Source: an uncultured Lachnospiraceae bacterium
GTDB taxonomy: Bacteria > Bacillota > Clostridia > Lachnospirales > Lachnospiraceae
Length of the DNA stretch: 18,296 bases
Direction: 5' to 3'
Assembly: GCA_910580005.1 (NCBI GenBank)
Contig: CAJTXH010000047.1
Span: 1-18,296, forward strand
The notes under the pieces were generated by a model. That model saw nothing but the letters and a program-made list of their open reading frames with translations, searched no databases and had not been told where the DNA came from. Shown one piece after another: positions 6,412-13,388 of this stretch (within the stretch, counting starts at the first letter, position 1; each line of letters starts with the position of its first letter). Made by a program: the position numbers and the translations under genes.

Positions 6412-7048
6412 TTACTTCTATATGATTGTGCAAGTCATGATACAGTTTGGCATTGTCAGCATAAGTACGGCTCAATGCATGATAGTCACGCTCCAATATC
6501 TCTGCCTGTTCCTGCTTTAGCTTTGCAATCTCCAATTCCATTTCCCGTTGCCAGTTGACACGGTAAAACAGAATTGCGAACATCAGTATCAGTGAGAGAA
6601 TAATCCATTTGCCAACCTGATTTTCGTTTATCAGCAAAATCGTTTGCTGGGAAAGCGTTACTGCCCCAAATAATCCCAATACCACAATAATAGAAGCAAG
6701 CCGCATAACTCCTGCGGATTTTGACTGCTGTTTTCCCAGCATAACCGCAATACCCAGCATCAGCAGGCGCACCAGCCAAATGCCAATCAAAAATTCTGGT
6801 ACATCCGGATTGATAAATTTTTCCGAGTGAAACAAAATACCCAAACCGGCTGAAAGCAGGAAATCCCATAAAGCAGTGCCTACTTCATAAAAGAAAATCA
6901 AGAATAGGCATAGACGTAGCTGCTCCCAATGGTAATAGCATATGATTACTGATACAACCATGACTTTAGTGGTAAGAATACCAATGGTTGGAACGGCGGC
7001 TATTTGAAAAACTGTAATTAGACAGCTACCTAATGCAGACAACAAGCA
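6389..7048 (-). pseudogene. GHKL (AgrC/VirS-like) sensor kinase, membrane domain only
   Basis: About 220 residues of a sensor kinase. Several hydrophobic segments (SCLITVFQIAAVPTIG, MVVSVIICYYHW, LCLFLIFFYEVG, LVRLLMLGIAVML, IILSLILMFAILFY) are followed by a linker helix rich in E, K and Q and the phospho-acceptor region KLYHDLHNHIEVIYQCL. The ATP-binding domain that should follow is missing: a stop comes a few residues after the histidine motif. The N-terminus is also gone, because upstream it runs into a response-regulator fragment. Partner and order (regulator, then kinase) are as in AgrA/AgrC-type systems. It cannot work as a kinase. Base composition looks less AT-rich than the flanking housekeeping genes. 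Confidence 0.75.
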
Positions 7049-7175
7049 GATTGCGGCTTTGTGTGTAAGTTGTAATTTCACAACCGATGCCCTGTATCTG
7101 CAAGCTATCCTCAACTATTTTCTCATGTAGGGCAACAGCCCTTTCTTCGTCATCACATATTGCAATCCGTATCAC
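7026..7175 (-). pseudogene. Response regulator (LytTR/AgrA-type), N-terminal fragment
   Basis: Starting at GTG 7175, with GAGGTG 6 nt upstream, the protein begins VIRIAICDDEERAVALHEKI and continues to ITTYTQSRNLL. This is the first beta strand, acidic pair and first helix of a receiver domain. The phosphorylatable aspartate and the whole DNA-binding domain are absent. After about 45 residues the sequence passes into the membrane domain of the sensor kinase in a different frame. An internal deletion has therefore fused the regulator head to the kinase body. The promoter upstream is still perfect. Confidence 0.75.
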
Positions 7176-7218
7176 AGCTTTCACCTCGCTTTTCCCTCCT
7201 ATGAAATATTTACAATGT

Positions 7219-7247
7219 ATTATAGGCGTTTGACCGAACAATATCAA
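7219..7247 (-). promoter_or_regulatory. Consensus promoter of the broken two-component system
   Basis: On the minus strand TTGATA (7242-7247), 17 nt, TATAAT (7219-7224). It points at the response-regulator remnant 44 nt downstream and appears fully intact. Confidence 0.75.
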
Positions 7248-7329
7248 TGCGTTTTTTGTGAACATTGCCATATCTGCACAGCTTAACAATGAAGTAAGTC
7301 CCACAGGAGTGTGAATAACTGCTCATCTT

Positions 7330-7533
7330 TTACTTCTCACATAGTTCTACCCGTGATATCAGCCGGTTCATGCCCTCCCAGTCAATCCCTGCCGGTTTCA
7401 CCAGATTTTCCAGGAGAAAATGGATGTAATAAGCTGTTGCGTCCAGATCCCTGTGCCCCATATATGTCTGTAAATAAGACAGGCAGGAACGGATGTCTTT
7501 CTTTTCGTAAAGCCACCAGTTCAAAACATCAGT
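7330..7533 (-). pseudogene. Tyrosine recombinase/integrase, C-terminal fragment
   Basis: Sixty-seven open codons end with LSYLQTYMGHRDLDATAYYIHFLLENL, then a GIDWEGMNRLI tail. MGHRDL carries the catalytic histidine region and AYYIH the nucleophilic tyrosine of phage-type integrases. Upstream the frame meets a stop with no start codon or ribosome-binding site, so everything before the last quarter of the enzyme is lost, including the catalytic arginine. It marks a former integrated element in this region. Confidence 0.7.
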
Positions 7534-7624
7534 TTAACCTGGAAGAACCAGATGCTGTCTGGTGTTATGATATTACTTATTATTGGGCGTTATGATAACT
7601 CAAAGAGTATTTTTAAATTGCATA

Positions 7625-7653
7625 TTGCATTGTTGACTTTTCTGTGCTATACT
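7625..7653 (+). promoter_or_regulatory. Promoter of the 7685 XRE regulator
   Basis: TTGCAT (7625-7630), 17-nt spacer, TATACT (7648-7653), then AAAGGAGG (7668-7675) before the start codon at 7685. This gives a short leader of about 25 nt. Confidence 0.7.
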
Positions 7654-7684
7654 CTATCCATACCGGCAAAGGAGGCGTACCAGC

Positions 7685-8314
7685 ATGAAAGACAAGGAAT
7701 TATGCAAGCTAATCGGCAGCAGGGCAAAACAGCGGAGGGTTGAGCTGGGACTGAACCAGAACTATATCGCAGAGAAGATGGGGGTAGCCACTTCCACAAT
7801 CGTGCGTTATGAGGCGGGGACAATCGACAACACAAAGAAGCTGGTCTTGGAAGGTCTTTCAGAGGCACTCCATGTATCTGTGGAGTGGTTAAAGGGAGAA
7901 ACAGAGGAATACCAAACAGACATTACAGATAAGAGGGAATTATTTATCCGGGATGTGATGTCCTCCATTCTCGCAAAGCTGCCTTATGACATGGAACAGC
8001 CTGAATCAGACTTTTCCAAAGATTTACTTCTGCTGATGTTAAGGGAGTATGAGCTATTCGTGGATTCTTTTCAGTTTGCCTGTAAGAATTTCAAGGACAA
8101 TGCGGAAAGTGCCACACTCACCCAGACAATGGGGTTTGAATCGAGTAAAGAATATAATGAGATTATGTTCCTTCGGGAAATCACCCACACTATAAATATG
8201 TTTAACGATATAGGCGATATTGTAAGACTTTATTCCAAAAATCCCGGAACAGCCACAACAAGACTTGCAACTCTTCTTTCTATGATATTAGAAGAAGAAT
8301 CCAAACTGGTATAA
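7685..8314 (+). CDS. XRE-family transcriptional regulator (mobile-element type)
   Basis: A 209-aa protein with an XRE helix-turn-helix at about residues 8-62 (GLNQNYIAEKMGVATSTIVRYEAG, then LVLEGLSEALHVSVEWLKG). An all-helical C-terminal domain of unknown function follows. The start has an excellent AAAGGAGG 9 nt upstream and a good promoter. Immediately after the stop an inverted repeat surrounds another promoter that leads into a broken small gene. Regulators of this form often sit at the edge of integrative elements next to the integrase, and an integrase fragment lies just upstream on the other strand. Base composition is richer in G and C than the nadE or topoisomerase genes, consistent with acquisition from elsewhere. 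Confidence 0.87.
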   Translation: MKDKELCKLIGSRAKQRRVELGLNQNYIAEKMGVATSTIVRYEAGTIDNTKKLVLEGLSEALHVSVEWLKGETEEYQTDITDKRELFIRDVMSSILAKLPYDMEQPESDFSKDLLLLMLREYELFVDSFQFACKNFKDNAESATLTQTMGFESSKEYNEIMFLREITHTINMFNDIGDIVRLYSKNPGTATTRLATLLSMILEEESKLV

Positions 8315-8317
8315 CTT

Positions 8318-8375
8318 GGCAATCGGAGTTATGATATACTTACACGCAGTAAACATTTCACCAGTTCCGATTGCC
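8318..8375 (+). promoter_or_regulatory. 10-bp inverted repeat flanking an extended -10 promoter
   Basis: GGCAATCGGA (8318-8327) and TCCGATTGCC (8366-8375) are exact complements 38 nt apart. Between them lies TGATATACT (8332-8340), an extended -10 motif. A ribosome-binding site (AAGGAG) and ATG 8398 follow. It could be an operator pair with looping, or a leader hairpin if transcription starts upstream. It lies directly after the XRE gene. Confidence 0.45.
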
Positions 8376-8397
8376 TATTATTGAAAGGAGAACAATT

Positions 8398-8498
8398 ATG
8401 GCAAAAGGATCAATAAGAAAGTTATCAAGAAAAACCAGGTGCATTATGAGTATTACAACTTAGAAATGACAGAGAATGCGACGGAGGATTATACGTGA
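8398..8498 (+). pseudogene. Small frameshifted gene of unknown function
   Basis: AAGGAG 7 nt upstream and ATG 8398 give MAKGSIRK followed by an early stop after 21 residues. A one-base frame change near 8420 instead opens KVIKKNQVHYEYYNLEMTEN to the stop at 8498. Translation signals are good but the gene is short and broken. Its end abuts the opposite-strand GNAT gene within 3 nt. I do not recognise the family. Confidence 0.4.
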
Positions 8499-8500
8499 AT

Positions 8501-9007
8501 TTATAGAACCCGGTGTCCCACGGTAACTGTATAATTATCTGTATTGTATGAGATGCCAGTTTCTTTAAACTTATTCTTGTGCCAAAAATGCTCTGCCTGT
8601 GGGTTTCCTTTTGCCCAGCCAAGCCGGACCCCTGAAAGCCCAAGGGTTTTCAGATATACGCATAAATCATCAATTATTTTACCTCCGGTTCCACAGTTCT
8701 GAACAGATATATCTGTCATAAAAAACCCGATAAATGCCGTCTTTTCATCAGGATATGCCATGATGAAATCCATCACTGCAATTAGCTTATCTGAGTCAAA
8801 ATATCCCAGATAATATTTATCGTCGAAACTCTTATTTGCCGGCAGGGCATTCATATCATCTATAATGCTTTGTTCAGTCACAGCCGGCGGACAATATTGA
8901 TAATATAAGCTGTTCTTACTGCATAGTGCATAGACCTTAGATAAATCATTTTTCTCCATCCGCCGCACAATATATTGGCCAGAAAAACTTTGAATGTCGA
9001 TTTTCAT
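8501..9007 (-). CDS. GNAT-family N-acetyltransferase
   Basis: A 168-aa cytoplasmic protein with the Gcn5-related fold, which moves an acetyl group from acetyl-CoA to an amine. Beta strands 4-5 and the CoA-binding loop are visible as FIGFFMTDISVQNCGTGGKIIDDL (residues 92-115), where QNCGTGG stands for the usual Q/RxxGxG/A. The later NPQAEHFWHKNKFKETG (135-151) is the usual end of the domain. The N-terminal part (VRRMEKNDLSKVYALCSKN) is the usual substrate half. GGGGAAG precedes the ATG and a consensus promoter lies upstream. The substrate is unknown. It looks intact, unlike its neighbours. Confidence 0.87.
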   Translation of the reverse strand: MKIDIQSFSGQYIVRRMEKNDLSKVYALCSKNSLYYQYCPPAVTEQSIIDDMNALPANKSFDDKYYLGYFDSDKLIAVMDFIMAYPDEKTAFIGFFMTDISVQNCGTGGKIIDDLCVYLKTLGLSGVRLGWAKGNPQAEHFWHKNKFKETGISYNTDNYTVTVGHRVL

Positions 9008-9053
9008 AACTTCCCCACCACTTACTCATAAATTCTGATTGGTCACTGGATTT

Positions 9054-9082
9054 ATTATATTTCATTTGTCCAGCAATAACAA
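9054..9082 (-). promoter_or_regulatory. Promoter of the GNAT gene
   Basis: On the minus strand TTGTTA (9077-9082), 17 nt, TATAAT (9054-9059), about 47 nt upstream of the ATG. Confidence 0.65.
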
Positions 9083-9095
9083 TATCTATTTGATT

Positions 9096-9649
9096 TTAAT
9101 TTTTGCGGAAGCAAACTTGATTATTTTCCATCATTTCTGGTGCCGTTTGATATAAATATGTTATTGATTTACGAGAACCAATTACTAATACCCTATCACC
9201 ATTTTCTAATTCATCTAGGTCATTTGTAATACTAACTTTAATACTTCTACCAGAATATATTTCTTTAACAATTGTTTAAACTTTTCTTATATCCATCACA
9301 GAAACAGGTAACTGCAATTTTGCAATGCTTGAATATAAATCCGAACAAGCAAAAAATGTGAACATATTTTTTCTGCTTCTGGTGAATTGGATCCGGCATA
9401 TGTAAAAATAGTCCTTAATATATCTTTTATATTACTATCTTCTATGCTATAACCAATAAAAATAATTGGATTATGAATAAATAAATACAACAAATGCGCC
9501 CTTATCAATTCATATTTTTCATTAAATTTACTGTAATCACTTTCTGTAATTATTGTTTTATCCAGTTGGCTTACGCAACAATGAATTTTATACACAGAAC
9601 CATATGGATAGTAATTTTCCCACGCTCCTGTTTCATCCTGACATAGAAA
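9096..9649 (-). pseudogene. SIR2-like domain protein remnant (defence-type)
   Basis: In one frame (9296-9649) the minus strand reads PYGSVYKIHCCVSQLDKTIITESDYSKFNEKYELIR, interrupted by no stop, then HNPIIFIGYSIEDSNIKDIL. These are signature stretches of bacterial SIR2-like (SIR2_2) domains: the KIHG segment (here KIHC), the ITESDY segment and the PIIFIGYSxxDxNI segment. After about residue 90 the frame breaks. A plausible continuation (SIAKLQLPVSVMDIRKV, stop, TIVKEIYSGRSIKVSIT, GDRVLVIGSRKS) lies in another frame to 9096. The N-terminal NAD-binding start is missing. SIR2-like domains deplete NAD+ in several anti-phage systems (Thoeris ThsA, DSR, SIR2-HerA); which one this came from cannot be told. 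It is clearly non-functional. Confidence 0.6.
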
Positions 9650-9768
9650 TCAAATAATTCATTGACTGTCATGCTGTCATACGAAATGGAAACCATGTCA
9701 TATCTGTCTTGCTCTATCAACGCTTATTTTTCACGCAGGGATAATTCCTTTTTCCTGCCTGTAATTTG
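9628..9768 (-). pseudogene. Possible integrase N-terminal fragment
   Basis: A minus-strand frame reads QITGRKKELSLREK, a stop (9724-9726), then ALIEQDRYDM and SYDSMTVNELFDFYVRMKQ. This fits the N-terminal arm-binding domain plus the start of the core-binding domain of Tn916-like tyrosine integrases (GKRKxxxxKTLxELREKE, then MTVNELFDxYV). It overlaps the end of the chimeric open frame at 9731-10252 in another frame and runs into the SIR2 remnant. Assignment rests on motif resemblance only. Confidence 0.4.
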
Positions 9769-10252
9769 AAGAATTGCTTTTTGAGATGTTAGATTTTCCA
9801 TATGCCCATGCCCCCTTTTCTAATTCAGCTAATTTCTGACTTGCATAATTATCAGAATCTATTCGTACACAAAATTCAGAAATATCACTCCGTTCTTTTA
9901 CTGCATTAAGACAATTACCTAATGCCAAATCCCCAATCCCCCTTCCAGTTTGCGATTTTTGGAGCTCTATCGCAATTTCCCATTTAGGTAAAGATATGTT
10001 TTTTATTCCACAATATCCTATATAATCCTTTGTGGCAGAATCAATAATATAACATGTGATGGAAACATCTTTTATATGTTCTTCCCACAAGTATTGTTTA
10101 AACTGCTCATCATTAAACATAAATGGCATATGAGTATTGCCGAATTCAACAATTACACAATGCACATGTGCTTTCAGGCTTGCCTCATTATCCCAACAGA
10201 ATGTTCTGTAGGCAAAATCAATAAATTTGTATACCAAAATCCTGCTTAACAA
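9731..10252 (-). pseudogene. Chimeric open frame: methyltransferase-like fragment joined to a truncated GNAT acetyltransferase
   Basis: The frame is open for 173 codons but has no ribosome-binding site and could only start at TTG just after a stop. Residues about 8-37 (FIDFAYRTFCWDNEASLKAHVHCVIV) match a segment typical of large MmeI-like restriction-modification DNA methyltransferases. From about residue 46 it becomes a GNAT acetyltransferase: YLWEEHIKDVSITCYIIDS, IGYCGIKNISLPKWEIAIEL, QTGRGIGDLALGNCLNAV (acetyl-CoA loop Q/RxxGxG) and FCVRIDSDNYASQKL. The last 25 residues fit neither family and overlap the putative integrase fragment. I read it as recombination debris, although the GNAT core alone could in principle be translated from an internal ATG. 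Confidence 0.55.
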
Positions 10253-10760
10253 ACTTTATCCCTTCCCGCAGAATCCCATAAATCATCAAATTTTTCATAC
10301 ATTCCAGCAAAAGAAGAGGCTTTCTTAAAGACAACCAAATATAACTTCAGATTAGACTGCTGGAGAGGTATTACTATAACCTTCTTCCATTCTTCATTTT
10401 ATAATTTTATTGAAAATCTAGAAAGCAGCATTATCTAAATCGCAAATAAAATTTTATCCATCAATTATCTTATCTACAATATTAAAAATTCCTATCAATA
10501 CCATAATAACAGTCTTTGCCTAAATTATCCACTATAACTTAAATTTTGTAAAAAGAAGCACCTAACCCCCACTTCACATCATCGTCCCAAAGCTCCCCAA
10601 TTGGTATAAAACTGGTGTAGTAAACGCTTTCCTTTCCATGAAATCATTAATTTTACAGGCAGAAACAGCAGCAGGACTGACCATGGAAAAGATGGTAAGA
10701 GTATAGTCATTTAAGTATTTCCATAAATTGATTAAATATTTCTACTATTGGTTGCATCAA
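10253..10760. other. Non-coding/debris stretch
   Basis: No intact gene is seen. On the minus strand a short open piece near 10256-10345 reads FKKASSFAGMYEKFDDLWDS without start or family. On the plus strand 10566-10706 is open for 46 codons (including VPKLPNWYKTGVVNAFLS) with no start context or recognisable family. The rest is AT-rich and full of stops. It probably consists of tails of genes lost by deletion. Confidence 0.4.
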
Positions 10761-10791
10761 TGTATAGGGTGTTATATGGAATGTAAAGGGT
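10761..10791 (+). promoter_or_regulatory. Two direct repeats with 21-bp period before the XRE-TM gene
   Basis: TGTATAGGGT (10761-10770) and TGTAAAGGGT (10782-10791) are nine-of-ten identical and spaced by two helical turns. They lie 46-76 nt upstream of the ATG at 10837, where an activator or repressor would bind. TTGCAT at 10753-10758 could serve as a -35 box overlapping them. Confidence 0.5.
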
Positions 10792-10836
10792 ATTTTTGAT
10801 ATTATCTAGGTATCAAAATAAGGAGGATAGAATAAC

Positions 10837-11292
10837 ATGAATTTTTCGGAAAAATTATTAACATTGAGAAAAGCAAAAAATTTAACACAAGAACAACTTG
10901 CTGAAAAACTGGATGTTCCAAGACAATCTATTTCAAAATGGGAGAGTGGGCAGGCAACTCCAGAAACGGAAAAAATAGTAGCATTGAGCATAATTTTTGA
11001 TGTCACAACTGATTATCTGCTAAAGACATCAGAAATAGACGATTTATCAGTAAAAACCGGAATATTAGAGAAGCAGCAACAGAATATGCTTATCCGGGAA
11101 CAAAAACAACAACAAATTTTAGGATGTATTATGTACTCGGTTGTAGTATATATGATATTCTTTGCGGTATATTTTATTGGACATTTCCATTTTTGGTCTT
11201 GGGTAGCAAATCCGTCGGTATTTTTTGCAGGTTTTTTTATTGCTACATCTATTGTAATATTTATATGTATTAATAAACTTAATAAGAAATAA
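10837..11292 (+). CDS. XRE regulator with two C-terminal membrane segments
   Basis: A 151-aa protein. Residues 3-60 form an XRE helix-turn-helix (KNLTQEQLAEKLDVPRQSISKWESG, then PETEKIVALSIIFDVTTDYLL). A glutamine-rich linker (about 79-93, KQQQNMLIREQKQQQ) leads to two hydrophobic segments (about 94-114 and 127-145). Membrane-tethered XRE proteins of this layout are common in Clostridia; the DNA-binding domain would face the cytoplasm. AAGGAGG lies 10 nt before the start. Paired direct repeats sit in its promoter region and may be its operator. No adjacent transporter or stress gene was found that would hint at its signal. Confidence 0.85.
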   Translation: MNFSEKLLTLRKAKNLTQEQLAEKLDVPRQSISKWESGQATPETEKIVALSIIFDVTTDYLLKTSEIDDLSVKTGILEKQQQNMLIREQKQQQILGCIMYSVVVYMIFFAVYFIGHFHFWSWVANPSVFFAGFFIATSIVIFICINKLNKK

Positions 11293-11343
11293 TTTATCGT
11301 TAAAGTATAAGTTTAAACGGTTAAATTACACAATATATAATAT

Positions 11344-11358
11344 AAAACAGTCTGTTTT
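11344..11358. promoter_or_regulatory. Operator-like 15-bp palindrome
   Basis: AAAACAG-T-CTGTTTT is a perfect dyad with a one-base centre. It lies between the XRE-TM gene and the phzF remnant. The centre is too tight for an RNA hairpin, so a protein-binding site is the better reading. Further on, CGGCAT (11425-11430) and ATGCCG (11445-11450) form a weak hairpin. Confidence 0.35.
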
Positions 11359-11531
11359 AAGATTGTTACGCATGGACTACTTAAAAAGGTTGTAACTTTG
11401 TATCGTACTAATTGAGAAAATGAGCGGCATTGGTGTAAAAGCTGATGCCGTTTCTGCATAACCGCATAGTAGCAAATTTCATAAATATATGGTAAAATAA
11501 ACAAAAATTTAAACAATGAAAGGTGTTTGAT

Positions 11532-11755
11532 ATGGATTACTATATAGTTGATGCTTTTACTGATAAATTATTTGGTGGCAATCCAGCTTGTATATGTGTA
11601 TTGGAAAAATACTTCCCGATGAGGTTATGCAAAATATAGCATCTGAAAATGGCTTATCCGAAAAGGCATTTATTATGTATGCAAGGATTTATCTGATTTT
11701 AGGGGTAGCCACTATGTTGGTGTCAACACTAATCCATAGGAAAATACAAAGATAA
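11532..11755 (+). pseudogene. PhzF-family isomerase/epimerase, frameshifted and truncated
   Basis: AAAGGTG precedes ATG 11532. The protein begins MDYYIVDAFTDKLFGGNPAC, the unmistakable start of PhzF-like enzymes, with CICVLEK following. At the A-run 11605-11609 one A appears missing: in the next frame the family sequence resumes as KILPDEVMQNIASENGLSEK and AFI. After about 48 residues of PhzF it passes in frame into an unrelated hydrophobic tail (RIYLILGVATMLVSTLIHRK), resembling the end of a transporter, and stops at 11755. Two lesions are therefore present, a one-base deletion and a fusion that removes about 80% of the enzyme. Confidence 0.75.
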
Positions 11756-11821
11756 ATGGAATCGGACTGTGAAGTAAGAATAAATACACTGATAGCTTTT
11801 TATTTATGGAGGTGCTGAATC

Positions 11822-12241
11822 ATGAATGAAAGAGAAAAGATAATCCGCTTATGGTTTGATATGTGGCTGAAACAAAAAGATTTAGGGATAGATAATATTT
11901 TTATGGAAGATGCCATTTATATTGAAAGCTGGGGTCCAGAATATGAGAACCGTGCCACGATAAAGCATTGGTTCAGTGAATGGAACAGCCGTGGAAAAGT
12001 CCTTATATGGGAAATAAAGCAATTCTTTCATAAAGATAGCCAGACGGTTGTTGAATGGTATTTTAAGAATGCAATGGATGACGGCCGCATAGAGGAATTT
12101 GATGGAATATCGCTGATAGAATGGACAGCAGAAAACAGGATAAAAACCCTAAAAGAATTTGGATGTAATAGGAATAATTATAATCCATACCAGAATGGTA
12201 ATGTACCACAATTCAGAGATGAACAGGCGAATTGGTTTTAA
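11822..12241 (+). CDS. NTF2-like/SnoaL-type protein
   Basis: A 139-aa protein of the nuclear-transport-factor-2-like fold (SnoaL group), small cone-shaped alpha+beta domains that bind or convert small molecules. Features seen: REKIIRLWFDMWLKQKDLGI (helices 1-2), FMEDAIYIESWGPEYENRATIKHWFSEW (about 27-54) and a C-terminal beta sheet with QTVVEWYFKNAMDDGRIEEFDGISLIEW (75-102). Length is standard. GGAGGTG lies close upstream. The catalytic role, if any, is unknown. The tail NYNPYQNGNVPQFRDEQANWF after the fold is part of this subfamily as I recall it. It looks intact although its upstream neighbour is broken. Confidence 0.8.
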   Translation: MNEREKIIRLWFDMWLKQKDLGIDNIFMEDAIYIESWGPEYENRATIKHWFSEWNSRGKVLIWEIKQFFHKDSQTVVEWYFKNAMDDGRIEEFDGISLIEWTAENRIKTLKEFGCNRNNYNPYQNGNVPQFRDEQANWF

Positions 12242-12405
12242 CATTCCATTATCTTTCCAAGGTAACGATTGCAAAAATGGCAAATGTTGAAGTAGATGAT
12301 ATTGGAAAAATGTTGTGCAGTCCCTCTGCCAAGGCTGATGTGGGAACAAAGTATAAGATTGCTGCTACCACAATGTCATTACGGTTTTTCTTAAAAGATT
12401 GCTAA
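12242..12405 (+). pseudogene. Gene fragment of unknown family
   Basis: Directly after the NTF2-like stop, but in another frame, about 50 codons are open and read protein-like: VTIAKMANVEVDDIGKMLCS, then PSAKADVGTKYKIAATTMSL, ending at 12405. There is no start codon or ribosome-binding site. I do not recognise the source. It is probably the tail of a gene whose front was lost. Confidence 0.3.
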
Positions 12406-12446
12406 CCGTCTATGGAAGAATAAAATTTAAAAAGGAGAAATATTTG

Positions 12447-13331
12447 ATGATAGAGGTTTTATTTGGTGACAGTGAAGCGGCATCTATGAAAGCCGCCAAA
12501 AATAAAATAGTGCTTGGAAAGGCAGATGGTCCAACATCTGTATTGATAGCAGGAAAAAAGAAACCGCCAAAAAGCGAAAAATGCAGATGGGTGGAAGGCA
12601 CGTCCGATGAGGTTATTTGTCTTGGGTTTATGTTGGATATTGGCAATATAAAAGAAAATATAGATAGTGCATATCGGAAAAAACTGATTTATTCCATGCT
12701 TTCACATGGACGATGGGAAGCGGATGAGGAAATAAATGCGGAATTGTTAAGAACGGGCGATTATTATTGCGAAGAATTGAGCCGATTGAAAAGATATTTG
12801 GACTATGGTGAGGCTATCAGGGTATGGTATAGTAATGTACCTTATTCTATTTGTGGGTTTTATAATTTGTGCAGTATTCTGCAAGAATATGCAAATGAAA
12901 TTCATGTTGTTCCATTGCCGGAATATCAAAAGCGGACAGATTCTATAATTTTAAATTCAAATTGGGGCGAAGTTTCAGCAGAGGAATTCGCAGGATTTCT
13001 TTATAACGAAAAGATTTTGTCTATGGAAGAAATCCGAATGTATGCAATTATGTGGGACGGTTTAAAAGAAGATAACAGTCCGCTACGGGCTGTTATCAAC
13101 GGAAAACTGATGGGAGTACCAGAAAGTTTTTATGATTTCTTAATTTGGAAGAGAATTACAACAGAACCAGTAAAAGAAGCCCGAATAATTGGTGATATTC
13201 TTTGGAAAAATCAGATTGGCATTGGTGACTGGTGGTATGCAAAAAGGATTGATTACTACATTGGGCAGGGCAAAATCAAAGTAATAGAAGATGATAGAAA
13301 TAAGTATGCAAGGACAATTTGTTTAACATAA
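12447..13331 (+). CDS. DUF1835 + DUF3658 domain protein
   Basis: A 294-aa cytoplasmic protein. The N-terminal DUF1835 part starts MIEVLFGDSEAASMKAAK and includes EVICLGFMLDIGNI and IRVWYSNVPYSICGFYNLC (about residues 125-143). The C-terminal DUF3658 part includes EIRMYAIMWDGLKEDNSPLRAV and KEARIIGDILWKNQIGIGDWW (about 249-269). The function of this pair of domains is not established; they are widespread in Firmicutes. ATG 12447 is chosen because AAAGGAG lies 9 nt upstream; the earlier in-frame start at 12399 has no such site. It ends 2 nt before another strong ribosome-binding site whose gene is gone. Confidence 0.85.
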   Translation: MIEVLFGDSEAASMKAAKNKIVLGKADGPTSVLIAGKKKPPKSEKCRWVEGTSDEVICLGFMLDIGNIKENIDSAYRKKLIYSMLSHGRWEADEEINAELLRTGDYYCEELSRLKRYLDYGEAIRVWYSNVPYSICGFYNLCSILQEYANEIHVVPLPEYQKRTDSIILNSNWGEVSAEEFAGFLYNEKILSMEEIRMYAIMWDGLKEDNSPLRAVINGKLMGVPESFYDFLIWKRITTEPVKEARIIGDILWKNQIGIGDWWYAKRIDYYIGQGKIKVIEDDRNKYARTICLT

Positions 13332-13333
13332 AT

Positions 13334-13344
13334 AAAAGGAGGTG
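13334..13344 (+). promoter_or_regulatory. Orphan strong ribosome-binding site
   Basis: AAAAGGAGGTG directly follows the DUF1835 stop. The next possible start (TTG 13350) yields only eight residues before a stop. It suggests that a downstream operon gene was decapitated when the IS3-type sequence arrived. Confidence 0.5.
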
Positions 13345-13388
13345 TAAGATTGCCAGTTTCTATGAGGACATTTTAAGCAAAAGCTCTT

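Noticed and set aside
7311..7595. Plus-strand 94-codon open frame opposite the integrase fragment
   Set aside because: The minus-strand frame has clear integrase motifs; the plus frame has none and no ribosome-binding site.
8318..8375. Invertible promoter switch (phase variation)
   Set aside because: Arms of only 10 bp, a 38-bp interior and no intact recombinase nearby; an operator or hairpin is simpler.
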